A stretch of 64,000 nucleotides of DNA, taken from NCBI GenBank assembly GCA_022432975.1, contig CM039516.1, forward strand, positions 30,396,051 to 30,460,050. The letters are read 5' to 3'. The position numbers and the translations under genes were made by a program. This DNA is from Begonia masoniana (Eukaryota; Streptophyta; Magnoliopsida; Cucurbitales; Begoniaceae). Below, one piece after another: positions 11,838-23,535 of the stretch. Position 1 is the stretch's first letter; each line of letters opens with the position of its first letter. The notes under the pieces are model-generated. The model saw only the letters and a list, made by a program, of their open reading frames with translations. It was not told the origin of the DNA and did no database searches.

Positions 11838-12393
11838 TGTACGTTAGTTGTTCATTAATAGAGCAATAACAAAATTACAGAATCTTTGAAGCAATTGATT
11901 TTCACATGTTGATTTCAAAATGATAGAAATCATTTAGTACCTGAGTTCATGTTTTTGATTGATTACTTTTCTCTTATTTGCTTAACAGAGAAAACAACAT
12001 ATATATATAGAAACATCATATATTGATCTCCACGTACTTAACAGGAAAGAAGACTTACTTTGATCCATGCTGAAGAAATAGTTTGCAGAAAGCTCTTAAG
12101 CAGAATTTTTCTCTCCCGTTCCTTTTCTTTCTTCTCTTCAGTGATAGTTTGATAGAGTAACTATCAATTGTTCATTCGGCAGAGAGAGAGAGAACCTACC
12201 TCCTCTTTAATACATTAGGTTTTAATTTCTATCAAATTAAAACAATAAATTAATATTGACCAATAGAATAGATACACGTTGAGCCACATCACATGCCAAA
12301 TGAAGAAGTCTTCATAGAATACTTGTTGCAGAAAGCAACAATAAATGAAGACTTGTTGTAGAAGGCAACAATAAATGAATGGGACACCCAACA
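11838..12393 (-). repeat. 3' LTR of the intact-ORF copia element
   Basis: 556 bp, TGTTGGGTGTCC...CTAACGTACA in minus-strand reading. It ends with a normal CA, unlike the array-side edge of the other LTR. Confidence 0.88.
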
Positions 12394-12404
12394 TACTCCC
12401 ACTT
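12394..12404 (-). promoter_or_regulatory. Polypurine tract
   Basis: Minus strand AAGTGGGAGTA directly before the 3' LTR start TGTTGGG. Confidence 0.7.
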
Positions 12405-12787
12405 GGCTCAATGATCATAATCTATAATACTTATACTATCATACATATAAGCAACATCAAATTCATCATAATATTGAACAGATATAACATCATTATTGAA
12501 TATATGACCAATATGGATCATAGTGGTCATATGTCAATTATAACGACACATTTCCATCTATGTATCACATATTAATTTTATACTCAACATCATCACTAAA
12601 AGGAATAATATAATGGTCCACATTAGTGTCTTTTTCAAAGACAAATCCTGTTTAGGACTTCAAGTTCATAATGTCATTATGAATGCATTCATTATAATCA
12701 AACAGGATTCATAAATGTATATCATAAACTATCAACAAGGAGCTCAATAGTGTCTAGTACATAAAGAACACAAACATAAACATAAAG

Positions 12788-15700
12788 TTAACCTTCAGAA
12801 ATGCCCATTCGTTCAACATGTTCCGTAAATGTCTTCGGTGGCAATCCTTTAGTCAACGAATCCGCGATCATAAGTTTAGTGCTAATGTGTTCGATTGACA
12901 CCCTATGTTTCTGAACTTCTTCTTTAACGGCCAAGTATTTCAATTCTATATGTTTAGCACCTTTGGAATACTTGTCGTTTTTAGAAAAGAAGACTGCTGC
13001 GGAGTTGTCACAATAAATTTTCAGCGGCTTGGCGATACTGTCAACAATTCCAAGTCCTGAAATAAAGTTCCGCAGCCATAAACCCTGAATTGTAGCCTCA
13101 AAGCATGCTACAAATTCAGCCTCCATAGTAGACGTAGCACTGACAGACTGCTTCGCACTCTTCCATGAGATTGCGCCATCGGCTAAAAGGAACAAATAGC
13201 CAAACGTGGATTTTCTGGTATCCACACATCCTGCATAATCAGAATCTGAATATCCAACCACTTCCAGATGATCAGATCGTCTATAAATGAGCATGCGTTC
13301 TTTCGTTCCTTGTAGATACCTCAGTACTTTCTTTGCAGCTTTCCAATGCTCTATGCCTGGATTACTTTGATACCGTCCCAGCATTCCGACAGCAAAACTA
13401 ATGTCGGGTCTGGTACAAGTCTGTGCATACATCAAGCTGCCCACAATAGAAGCATACGGAATGTCTTTCATTTGTGTACGTTCCAATTCATTCTTTGGAC
13501 ATTGATTGAGATTAAATTTATCTCCTTTCTGAATTGGAACAACACTTGTCGAACATTTGTCCATTCTGAATCTCTCTAGAACTTTATTAATATAGGCTTT
13601 CTGAGACAATCCCAACAATTCTTGTGATCTATTCCAGAATATTTCAATTCCTATCACAAAGGATGCCTCTCCCATATTTTTCATTTCAAAGTTCTTATCG
13701 AGATATTTCTTGGTTTCGTACATTAGGCCAAGATCATTAGTAGCTAGCAAGATATCATCAACATACAGAATCAGAAATATAAACTTACTCCCACTGACCT
13801 TTAGATATATACACCGATCAACGATGTTTTCCTTAAATCCAAATGAGGTAATGGTATCATTAAACTTAAGATACCATTGTCGGGAAGCTTGTTTAAGTCC
13901 GTATATTGACTTCTTTAATTTACACACCATGTGTTCTTGTCCTTTAAGGACAAAACCTTCAGGTTGGTCCATATAAACATCTTCATCTAAATTCCCATTT
14001 AAAAAAGCAGTTTTCACATCCATCTGATGGAGCTCTAAATCATAATGAGCTACCATTGCCATAATAATTCTGAAAGAATCCTTTTTCGAAACAGGAGAAA
14101 AGGTTTCTTTGTAATCAATACCATCTTTCTGAGTAAAACCTTTGGCAACAAGTCTGGCTTTATTTCGTTCGATATTGCCATTAGAGTCGCGTTTGGTCTT
14201 AAAGAGCCATTTACACCCAACTCTTTTACAACCTTCAGGCAATTCGACGAGTTCCCAAACTTCATTCTGTTCCATTGATTTTAACTCATCTTTCATGGCA
14301 TCTAACCATTTATCAGAATTTTCACTTTCTATGGCCTGTGAAAATGAAACTGGATCATCATCAAGTCCTAAGTCACATTCGGACTCTTGAAGATAAACCA
14401 CATAATCATTCGAAATAGCAGATCTTCTTTCTCTTACAGATCTACGTAATGGTATTTCTTGTGGTTCATCTATCATAGGTTCATTCACCTCATTATGTGG
14501 AGTTTGATCATTAATTTGTTGTTCATGTAAGTCATGGATACCGTCAACAACTGTTGGAACAACAACTTGAGTATAAGTTATGGGTATTGGAACTTGCACC
14601 CTAACTTCTTTAATTACCACTTTACGTGGTTCCAAACTCCCACTGATGTCACCACTTTCAATGAACCTAGCATTTCCAGTTTCAACAATTCTCGTACTAT
14701 GGCTAGGACAGTAAAATCTATACCCTTTTGATTTTTCTGGATAACCAATGAAAAAACCACTGATTGTTCTTGAATCCAGTTTTCTTTCATGTGGATTATA
14801 AATTCGTACTTCTGCTGGACAACCCCAAACATGCAGGTGCCTTAAACTGGGTTTCCTTCCCGTCCACAGTTCAAATGGAGTATTTGAGACTGCCTTACTA
14901 GGAACCCTGTTTAATAAATATACAGCAGTTCTTAAAGCATACATCCACAATGACAAGGGTAAAGAAGAATTACTTAACATACTCCTAACCATATCCATTA
15001 AAGTACGATAACGCCTTTCTGCAACACCATTCTGTTCTGGTGTTCCTGGCATTGTGTATTGTGCACAAATACCACGACTTTCTAGGAATTTAGCAAATGG
15101 ACCTGGATGTTGTCCATTTTCATCATACCTTCCATAATATTCACCACCTCTATCAGATCTCATAATTTTTACTTTTCTATCTAATTGTCTTTCAACCTCA
15201 GTAACAAACACTTCAAGAGCATTTATTGACTGAGATTTTTCCTTCATTAAATAGATATAACCATAACGTGAAAAATCATCAATAAAGGTGATAAAATATC
15301 TTTCTCCACCAAAAGATGGAACATCAAAAGGACCACATATATCAGTGTGTATAATCTCAAGGAGCTGTGTGCTTCTTGTGGCTACTTTCTTACTTGTGTT
15401 TCTCGTTTGTTTTCCTTTAATACAATCAACACAAATATTTAGATCAGTAAAATCCAAATTTGGAAGAATTGATTGCTTTATCAATCTTTCCATTCTTTCT
15501 TTAGATATATGACCTAATCGTTTATGCCACAAATTAGCAGAACATTCATTCACTAAACCACGTTTCGTTCCCACATTATGATGCAAGGTTAAAAGAGTCT
15601 CAGCAAAACAATTATTGAGCTTTAATTTATACAAACCATCATACAGAACACCAGTGCCAACAAGAGTATTATCTTTATACAAACTGAAACATTCATTCCC

Positions 15701-16873
15701 AAACATAAAGGAATATCCAACTGTATCAAGTTTAGACAAGGAAACTAAATTACGAGAAACAGATGGAACATAAACAGTTTGACAAAGATCTAATTGATAT
15801 CCAGTGTCTAACATTAACCGGTAAGTTCCAATAGCTTCAACTGGAACTTTCACCCGATTCCCCATGAAGATAAACTTTTCATTTGGGCTTATGGTTTGGG
15901 TCGTAAGGAATCCCTGCATCGTATTAGAAACGTGAGTGGTACAACCAGAATCAATCCACCAAGTATTACAAGGAACTTCAGTTAAATTTGATTCGAAACA
16001 TACTAAAGCAGTAGGCTTACCTTTCTTTTCGAACCATGCCTTGCGTTTCAGGCAATCTTTCTGATAGTGTCCTTGCTTTCCACAGAAATGACACTTATCT
16101 TTCTTCTGTTTCTTCTTGTGAATTTGGAAAGAGGACTGAGCTACCGATGATAGTCCTTTCTTACCCTTTCCACCTTTCTTTCCTGGTTTCTTTCCAGCTC
16201 CTTCATAATTCATGAGATTGACAGCTTGAGTTCCTGGTTTCTTTAGCCTTGCTTCTTCCTGAATGAGCATGCTTTGTAATTCATGCACATTCCATTTAGT
16301 CCTCATAGTATTATAGCTCATATGAAATGGGCCATATTGAGGAGGCAAGGAGTTCAGGATGAATGTCACTAGGAAGTTTTCGTTCACTTCCATTCCCATG
16401 GATTTTAATCTTGCTGCCATGTTTGTCATTTCGACAACATGTTCATGCATGGTACGTGAACCATCAAACTTCATGGTGGTCAAAGTACCCATCAGTGTTC
16501 CAGCAAGTGATTTATCAGCCGATTCTGACTGAGAACATTCTTTCACAAATTTCATAAATTCCATAGCACTTTCGGTGTTCGAAAATGTGGACTTGATGTT
16601 ACTTGCTACTGTCATTCGCATAAACATTAAGCTTAGTCTGTTTGATCGTTCCCAAGCATTATAGAACGATCTTTGATCTGTGCTACTAGTTTCAGTTATA
16701 GCAGCTGGTTTCTCACTTACAAGTGCTAAATCAAGATCCAGAACACCAAGGTGAAACTGAACTTGTTCGCACCATTCAGAGAAATTTAGACCAGAAAACT
16801 TCACAACAGATGTGGCTTGCGAATGAAGAGCAACAGGAATAGATGCTGCAAAATAGAAAACACGCTCATTCAT
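12788..16873 (-). CDS. Ty1/copia gag-pol polyprotein, intact
   Basis: A 1361-residue open frame, a normal full length for copia. In order: gag of the UBN2 type (about 20-245); zinc knuckle CHFCGKQGHYQKDC (about 260-273); aspartic protease with IDSGCTTH (about 305); pre-integrase segment with LWHKRLGH; integrase core with HTDICGPF and DRGGEY; reverse transcriptase with YVDDILLAT (about 1035); RNase H with SDSDYAG and, near the end, ADSLTKGL. Copia order (integrase before RT) is clear. No internal stop or frameshift is present. Transcription would come from the LTR at 18396-18958. Enzymatic ability looks preserved, but the missing primer-binding site probably prevents the RNA from replicating itself. 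Confidence 0.95.
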   Translation of the reverse strand: MNERVFYFAASIPVALHSQATSVVKFSGLNFSEWCEQVQFHLGVLDLDLALVSEKPAAITETSSTDQRSFYNAWERSNRLSLMFMRMTVASNIKSTFSNTESAMEFMKFVKECSQSESADKSLAGTLMGTLTTMKFDGSRTMHEHVVEMTNMAARLKSMGMEVNENFLVTFILNSLPPQYGPFHMSYNTMRTKWNVHELQSMLIQEEARLKKPGTQAVNLMNYEGAGKKPGKKGGKGKKGLSSVAQSSFQIHKKKQKKDKCHFCGKQGHYQKDCLKRKAWFEKKGKPTALVCFESNLTEVPCNTWWIDSGCTTHVSNTMQGFLTTQTISPNEKFIFMGNRVKVPVEAIGTYRLMLDTGYQLDLCQTVYVPSVSRNLVSLSKLDTVGYSFMFGNECFSLYKDNTLVGTGVLYDGLYKLKLNNCFAETLLTLHHNVGTKRGLVNECSANLWHKRLGHISKERMERLIKQSILPNLDFTDLNICVDCIKGKQTRNTSKKVATRSTQLLEIIHTDICGPFDVPSFGGERYFITFIDDFSRYGYIYLMKEKSQSINALEVFVTEVERQLDRKVKIMRSDRGGEYYGRYDENGQHPGPFAKFLESRGICAQYTMPGTPEQNGVAERRYRTLMDMVRSMLSNSSLPLSLWMYALRTAVYLLNRVPSKAVSNTPFELWTGRKPSLRHLHVWGCPAEVRIYNPHERKLDSRTISGFFIGYPEKSKGYRFYCPSHSTRIVETGNARFIESGDISGSLEPRKVVIKEVRVQVPIPITYTQVVVPTVVDGIHDLHEQQINDQTPHNEVNEPMIDEPQEIPLRRSVRERRSAISNDYVVYLQESECDLGLDDDPVSFSQAIESENSDKWLDAMKDELKSMEQNEVWELVELPEGCKRVGCKWLFKTKRDSNGNIERNKARLVAKGFTQKDGIDYKETFSPVSKKDSFRIIMAMVAHYDLELHQMDVKTAFLNGNLDEDVYMDQPEGFVLKGQEHMVCKLKKSIYGLKQASRQWYLKFNDTITSFGFKENIVDRCIYLKVSGSKFIFLILYVDDILLATNDLGLMYETKKYLDKNFEMKNMGEASFVIGIEIFWNRSQELLGLSQKAYINKVLERFRMDKCSTSVVPIQKGDKFNLNQCPKNELERTQMKDIPYASIVGSLMYAQTCTRPDISFAVGMLGRYQSNPGIEHWKAAKKVLRYLQGTKERMLIYRRSDHLEVVGYSDSDYAGCVDTRKSTFGYLFLLADGAISWKSAKQSVSATSTMEAEFVACFEATIQGLWLRNFISGLGIVDSIAKPLKIYCDNSAAVFFSKNDKYSKGAKHIELKYLAVKEEVQKHRVSIEHISTKLMIADSLTKGLPPKTFTEHVERMGISEG

Positions 16874-17447
16874 TAAGGCTTTGAGTCATAATACAATCAG
16901 ACAATCATAAATATATATTGAAGTTCTCCTTTGGGTGACACAACGATATATAATCATACACATAATTGATGCTCAGTTTAATTTCACATAATTGGTAATT
17001 AACATACTCAAATAGACATGCTTGTTATCTTTGGATAAACTAAACACACCTACTCAAGACATATCAATTTACCACAATCATATTCATAATTATAAAATAA
17101 CCAATCCACCTTTGGGCGATTCAACATATTTTATAATCATGAAAATTAATACACTCATGTCAATCATGTCATTGCATTATTGAGCATCACATAAAAAATG
17201 AGTAATGACATGGATTTAATTTTATATCTGAAAAACATTCTGATTCGGCCACTTTGGTGACTAACAAATCACCATAATTTAGATATCAAATTAAATATTA
17301 ATAACATTCATCGAAACAATTAATAATGACAAAACCTAATTGTCATATTTATAATTAAAGATTATAAACATCAATAATTATTTTATTTGTTCAAACTTAA
17401 ACAATATTTTTTTTTTTTTTTTCTTATTGAACCGTAACAATCCGGCA
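16874..17447 (-). other. Leader between array and gag
   Basis: AT-rich, non-coding. It contains a CACCTTTGGGCGATTCAACA-like word twice (near 16930 and 17108). No TGGTATCAGAGC primer site was found here. Confidence 0.5.
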
Positions 17448-18397
17448 ATACCAGTAACTCCGGTATGAACATTAAAACCGGCATGAACAGTAAAACCGGC
17501 ATGAACAGTAAAACCGGCATGAACAGTAAAACCGGCATGAACAGTAAAACCGGCATGAACAGTAAAACCGGCATGAACAGTAAAACCGGCATGAACAGTA
17601 AAACCGGCATGAACAGTAAAACCGGCATGAACAGTAAAACCGGCATGAACAGTAAAACCGGCATGAACAGTAAAACCGGCATGAACAGTAAAACCGGCAT
17701 GAACAGTAAAACCGGCATGAACAGTAAAACCGGCATGAACAGTAAAACCGGCATGAACAGTAAAACCGGCATGAACAGTAAAACCGGCATGAACAGTAAA
17801 ACCGGCATGAACAGTAAAACCGGCATGAACAGTAAAACCGGCATGAACAGTAAAACCGGCATGAACAGTAAAACCGGCATGAACAGTAAAACCGGCATGA
17901 ACAGTAAAACCGGCATGAACAGTAAAACCGGCATGAACAGTAAAACCGGCATGAACAGTAAAACCGGCATGAACAGTAAAACCGGCATGAACAGTAAAAC
18001 CGGCATGAACAGTAAAACCGGCATGAACAGTAAAACCGGCATGAACAGTAAAACCGGCATGAACAGTAAAACCGGCATGAACAGTAAAACCGGCATGAAC
18101 AGTAAAACCGGCATGAACAGTAAAACCGGCATGAACAGTAAAACCGGCATGAACAGTAAAACCGGCATGAACAGTAAAACCGGCATGAACAGTAAAACCG
18201 GCATGAACAGTAAAACCGGCATGAACAGTAAAACCGGCATGAACAGTAAAACCGGCATGAACAGTAAAACCGGCATGAACAGTAAAACCGGCATGAACAG
18301 TAAAACCGGCATGAACAGTAAAACCGGCATGAACAGTAAAACCGGCATGAACAGTAAAACCGGCATGAACAGTAAAACCGGCATGAACAGTAAAACC
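17448..18397. repeat. 18-bp minisatellite, about 52 units
   Basis: Unit ACCGGCATGAACAGTAAA repeated with essentially no variation: about 50 identical copies from 17483, one variant before them (CCGGTATGAACATTAAAA) and a more diverged unit at the gag side (CCGGCAATACCAGTAACT). The last unit runs straight into the LTR. The unit is a multiple of three and lacks stops, so it makes long artificial ORFs on both strands (MNSKTG and MPVLLF repeats); these are not proteins. Confidence 0.95.
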
Positions 18398-18958
18398 TAC
18401 GTTAGTTGTTCATTAATAGAGCAATAACAAAAATTACAGAAATCTTTGAAGCAGATTGATTTTAAATGTTGATTTCAAAATGATAGAAATCATTTAGTAC
18501 CTGAGTTCATGTTTTTGATTGATTACTTTCTCTTATTTGCTTAACAGAGAAAACAACATATATATATAGAAACATCATATATTGATCTCCACGTACTTAA
18601 CAGGAAAGAAGACTTACTTTGATCCATGCGAAGAAATAGTTTGCAGAAAGCTCTTAAGCCAGAATTTTTCTCTCCCGTTCCTTTTCTTTCTTCTCTTCAG
18701 TGATAGTTTGATAGAGCAACTATCAATTGTTCATTCGGCAGAGAGAGAGAGAACCTAAACCTACCTCCTCTTTAATACATTAAGTTTTAATTTCTATCAA
18801 ATTAAAACAATAAATTAATATTGACCAATAGAATAGATACACGTTGAGCCACATCACATGCCAAATGAAGAAGTCTTCATAGAATACTTGTTGCAGAAAG
18901 CAACAATAAATGAAGACTTGTTGTAGAAGGCAACAATAAATGAATGGGACACCCAACA
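18396..18958 (-). repeat. 5' LTR of the intact-ORF copia element
   Basis: Matches the 3' LTR apart from about ten small changes. Its inner edge reads CC in place of the TG found in the other copy, where the array begins. The TSD copy TCCCT follows at 18959-18963. Confidence 0.88.
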
Positions 18959-18963
18959 TCCCT

Positions 18964-19088
18964 CCCAAACCAAAAATCTTACTGTGAAACATTCTTCTTA
19001 AAACTACCTAATTTGGAAAATCTAGCTGTTGAATGTCATAATCGCAAACAGACTGGAATGCTTCTTTGATAGCTCTTACTTGCCCGCC

Positions 19089-19134
<46 letters not shown>

Positions 19135-19760
19135 AATTCTTGGATAATATAAATTTTCAACTTAATCGTGATCACTTGTTTGACAAAGGTATAATAGTCT
19201 GGTTATGAGTTGTTGTATGTCTCATTCTCTGAGGCGATACTCTCTCATATTGTTGCCTACTCATCAGCCGCTGAGATATGGCAAGCTCTCGCTTGGATGT
19301 AGTCCTTTAGCTCTCTCACTCATATTACCAAATTGAGAAGTCAACTACATCACCTATCTACCTGTTTAATGGTTTAGGTAGCGATTACAATGCCATCACG
19401 ACAATTTCGAATCGTCTAGTGGAGCTGACAATTGAGAAAATCCACAGCTTTCTCCTCAACCATGAGTTTTGCTTAACCAGAGAATGCTGTAATTTCTCTA
19501 CTGTCACCTCAATCTCAAGTTTTTGTTTTACCATCTCGATCAACAGTGTTGCCGCCATCGCCAAAGTTTTTTCCATCTACTTGCCCTCTGCAACCATCCT
19601 CTCTACAATACATCCCCTCAAGCATGCTGAGTTGGCCTACTGGCCCTCAAAATCGATGGCGTCTTCCTGCTCATCAGAATTCTTACATGCCCAATTGTCA
19701 TATATGCCACAAAGTGGGCCACAGTTCTGTTGTCTACTATTATAGGTCCAACATGACCTT
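18964..19760 (+). pseudogene. gag remainder of the old copia element
   Basis: Broken frames keep copia gag marks: a SAAEIWQAL-like segment near 19265, GLGSDYNAITTISNRL near 19373-19420, and a decayed knuckle ICHKVGHSS near 19710. Stops and shifts interrupt it, and a 42-base C run lies at 19090-19131. Confidence 0.65.
19090..19131. repeat. Homopolymer C run (42 C)
   Basis: Uninterrupted C tract inside the broken gag, on the strand shown. Its exact length is likely to be unreliable in assembly. Confidence 0.9.
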
Positions 19761-20215
19761 TCAGCTTGCTCCATGAACCATGAATATTGTTCTTGGTTCT
19801 GCAGATGCCGAACTTGCTACCCATCTACTTGTTCTTCCTCCGATGTCTTGATTTTGGCGCTTCACCCCACTTTATGCCAAACACAACCTTACTTAATTAG
19901 GATGCTCCTTATATTAGTTATGAACATTTAATTGTTGCAAATGGTAAGGGTGTTCTTATTTCTCATGTTGGTCATTCTTCAATTTCTACTCCATCTAGTT
20001 AAGTCCTAGAGCTTTGCCACACTCTTCATTCCCATTCTCTTTATCAAAATGTTTCATGCATTCATCGGTTATGTCTTGGTAACAATGTTTGTGTCTCATT
20101 TGACCTTTTCACTTTATTGGTAAGGATCAACAGTTCTAGACAACCCTACTACGAGGCTCTCTCAGTAATGGACTCTATTATCTTTTTGTCTCGCCCTTCG
20201 TCATCTGTCTATGCA

Positions 20216-21000
20216 TTCTCAGTGCTCACTTCTTCTACTGACCATGACTTTTCTCTCTCGCACCAACGTTTGGGCCATCTATCTTCTATGGTCGACTTTG
20301 TTTTTTCTCGTTGTAATTTTTCTTCTCCAAAATGAACGTCTGATACAATATGCAAGATTTGTCATCTGAGTAAATCACATTGTTTATTTTTTTCTAATTC
20401 TTTATCTTACGTTACTGCGTCCTTTGATTTAATTTACACATATGTCTGGGGTCCTTACTATGAAATTTCGTGTCGAGGGTTCCCTTTATTTTTTATTATT
20501 AATCGACGATTGTAGTCTGTATACCAGACTATACCTTCTCAAAATAAAGGATCAATTTCATGCTCTCTTTAAAAGTTTATGTTCCCTTAATAACACAGTT
20601 TGGGAAATCAATTAAAAGTGTTCAATCAAATTAGGGTTGCAAATTCTGCCCCGTGTCCTCCTTCATTTCAGAGGGTATTCACCATAAACTATCTTGTCCT
20701 TATACACCAGCTCAAAACGACAAGGTTTAATGAAAAAATTGGCACGTTTTTGAAGTGTGTCTCTCTCTCATATTTCAAGCTAACTTGTCAACGAAGTACT
20801 GGTCTTATGCTTTCACCACAACCACCTACATAATAAATATGCTGCCTATTAAGGTTCTACCATCCAAGTATCCTCATGAACGCCTTTTTCTTTCACCTCC
20901 TTCCTATACTAATCTTCTTGTCTTCGGCTATTTTTTTGTTGTTCTAATCTTTGCCTTTACAATTCGAACAAGCTTCAACCTCACTCTTTAGAATGTATTT
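20216..21000 (+). pseudogene. Pre-integrase/integrase remnant of the old copia element
   Basis: LSHQRLGHLSSM (near 20255) matches the copia LWH.RLGH segment. CKICHLSKSH (around 20352-20380) is the zinc-binding end, and YWSYAFTTTTYIINMLP (near 20790) with SKYPHERLF and LLVFGYF marks the integrase C-terminal region. Several stops and frame changes are present. Confidence 0.7.
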
Positions 21001-21359
21001 TCCTAGGCTACAATATATATCATTGCACTCTATTTTTCTACGGGTTGCATATATATATATATCTCTCGAGATGTAAATTTTCATGAACACTATTTTCCTT
21101 TCCAGAATATTCTATCCTCACCCGCCCCCACATCTTCATCGTCTACTGTCTCTTTTCCTTTCCTTCCACTCTTGCTTCTAATCACCTCCCACCCTCTCTT
21201 CCATCTTCCTCCTCTTCTTCATTGGCTTATTTTTCTCCTTCTATTGAGGTTGATTCTGACCAACATGAGATTCATCCCCCTACTTGCTCACACGATCAAA
21301 AGCTGAGGTGTTCAAACCAAAGACTTTGCTAATGACAGTTTCCTTAGACTCTCTGAACC

Positions 21360-22980
21360 TTTTACATATCTTCAAGCATTTACATCTCCTCATTGGGTTG
21401 CTGCCATGGAGGACGAAATGAAAGCATTACGGGTCAATGTTGTGCAAAAAGTAACATCATGCAAGTGCACATGTCGCAAGCAAGTTATAAGTGATAAGTA
21501 AAAGTCGATCCCACGATAAAAAAATTATCAAAATTTTAATCAATGTAAAACAAGTGAATTATTTTATGATAAAATTTTGGGTGAAATAAATTAAATGAAA
21601 TTTAAATAATAAAATGGAGTACAAACAAATCAAAGAAAAGAATCGAGTGATAGAAGATTGACTTAGAGTTGATTTCAAAATAGTTGAATGACAGAAAAAT
21701 CTTTATTAAATCAAGGTTCGTCAAAATTATTTTATTAATTGCTATCACATTTCATTCAAACTTACGAAAGGATAAATATTGCATAAAATTCAATGTAGCA
21801 CAATTTTATATAGTCACATGAATCAAGCAAATTGATATGAAAATATTTAGAATTAACAACATATTAATTATGAGTTAATAATTCACGTAATTCAATATAA
21901 GTCTCAATTCCTATTTTATAGTGTATAAAATAGAAATCCTAGTATTTATTTATTCTTTGTGTCTAATGTTATAACATTTTCTAACCGAATATGTATTTTT
22001 ATTTGTTTCATCACCGATTTTTAACAATATACATATAAAATGCACTTATAAATTAACTCTTTTTCAAGACTTATCAATCAACAATACTTGGTCCCTCGTA
22101 CCTCTTTCACCCAATGCCAAGGTGGTTGGCTGTAAATAGGTATTCGCGATAAAAACAAATCTCAACGGCTCTATTAGACGCTACCAAGTACGTCTTGTAG
22201 CAAAAGGATACCATCAAACTACAAGGCTTTACGATTCTGAGACTTTCAGTCTTGTGGTTAAATATACTACTAACACAGTGATTATGTCCTATGCTTTCTC
22301 TAGAAATGGTCTATCAAACAGCTCTATGTCAGTAATTTCTTTCTGCACAGGATTTGAATGAAGTGGCGTACATAGAGCTGCCTCTAGGGTGTCAGAACTC
22401 TCATCATCTGTCTTTTGTCTTTTGTCACTTTCATAAGATGCTTTATGGGCTTAAGCTATCACCAAGAGCATGCTATCACAATCTTCAACGTGCTATTTTC
22501 ATTTTGGTTTTTTTGTTTCTTGCACGAACTTCTCTATTTTTGTCTATAAAGTTGGTGATGTTGCTCTGATTATGCTCATTTATGTTGATGATATATTGTT
22601 AACAGACAATAATAATCTGTTGCTGAGCAAGCTTATATCTTTTCTTTGTGGTGAATTTACACTCAAGGACCTTGGTCCTCTGCATCATTTTCTTGGAATA
22701 TTTTCTACTGTCTGGTAATTCTATTCTCTTCAATCACTCTAGGTATATCTCTGAGTTAGTGTTTCGAGCTCGCATGCGTGACAGCAAGTCGATTCCTACC
22801 CCTATGGTCCTCGACGCGTCTCAGTCTCTTAAATCTGGTGCTCCTCTTCAAGATGGCTCCACTTTTGGAAAATTAATTAGAGGGCTCCAATATTGCACTA
22901 TAACACATTCAGACATTTCATTTGTTGTAAATAAGTTGTCGCAGTTCATGCACTCTCTTACATACACTCATTGGTAAGCC
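21360..22980 (+). pseudogene. Reverse transcriptase remnant, interrupted by an insertion
   Basis: The RT start is seen before 21437 (SPHWVAAMEDEMKAL) and resumes after 22078. LPLGCQNS, MLYGLKLSPRA, then MLIYVDDILL near 22574 is the catalytic YVDD block. LKDLGPLHHFLG follows. Frame changes and stops separate the blocks. Confidence 0.75.
21438..22077. mobile_element. 640-bp insertion in the old RT, probable solo LTR
   Basis: The RT reading breaks at GGGTCAA (21431-21437) and continues at TCAACAATACTTGG (22078), leaving a 4-bp TCAA duplication. The insert begins TGTTGTGCAAAAAG and ends near CTTATCA(A). It is AT-rich and non-coding. Its size and TG...CA ends suit a solo LTR, but no partner copy is in the window. 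Confidence 0.55.
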
Positions 22981-23039
22981 CTAAAGCGGATGTTTCGCTG
23001 CCTGAAAAGTGAATCTGAGTACCCTCTCTCCTTTACAAT

Positions 23040-23480
23040 CAATGCTACTTTTCCTCCTGTTTGGTTTGCTGATGCTCATTGAGGGTCCTCACTTGATAAT
23101 CATCATAGCACAAGTGGTTATTGTGTATTTTTGGGCACTAAGTTGATATCTTTGTTGTCTTCTAAACAAAAATTTGTCCCTGCTTTGGCATTGAATTTAA
23201 ATATCGTAGTGTTGTGAATGCAATGACTGAGATTTGGTGGTTCAAAACTCTTCCGTTATACTTTTGTATTCCTTCATTGGATCGACCTCAAATGTTATGT
23301 GACAACATTAGTGCTATTTATTTTGTTTCAAATCTAGTTCTGCATTCGAATGTAAAACACATCGAGTTTGACTTCCATTTTTTTAGGGAAAAAATCTCAT
23401 CTCTACAACTTTAGGTTTCCTTCACTCCCTCTACCTCTCAACTTGTGGATGGGTTAACAAAACCACTCTCAATTGCACTG
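23040..23480 (+). pseudogene. RNase H remnant of the old copia element
   Basis: WFADAH near 23070 (decayed form of the first catalytic Asp block), STSGYCVFLG, and QLVDGLTKPLS near 23440 are the copia RNase H signature, with stops between. Confidence 0.65.
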
Positions 23481-23535
23481 TTTCAAATGTCACGGTCTCA
23501 AGTCTGCGTGTTTTCCTCGTGAGCTCACCGAAGGA

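Larger units (their letters stand above)
11838..18958 (-). mobile_element. Complete Ty1/copia element with intact gag-pol and a large 18-bp array
   Basis: LTRs at 11838-12393 and about 18396-18958 begin TGTTGGGTGTCCC on the minus strand. TSD TCCCT is exact at 11833-11837 and 18959-18963. The LTRs differ at roughly ten sites, many of them small indels. A polypurine tract adjoins the 3' LTR. Between 5' LTR and gag, where a primer-binding site is expected, there is instead an 18-bp repeat array. One 1361-codon frame covers all pol domains. The element inserted into the gag of an older copia element. Confidence 0.9.

Noticed and set aside
17383..18427. Long ORFs of 320 and 333 codons on opposite strands
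   Set aside because: They are translations of the stop-free 18-bp repeat and have no domain.
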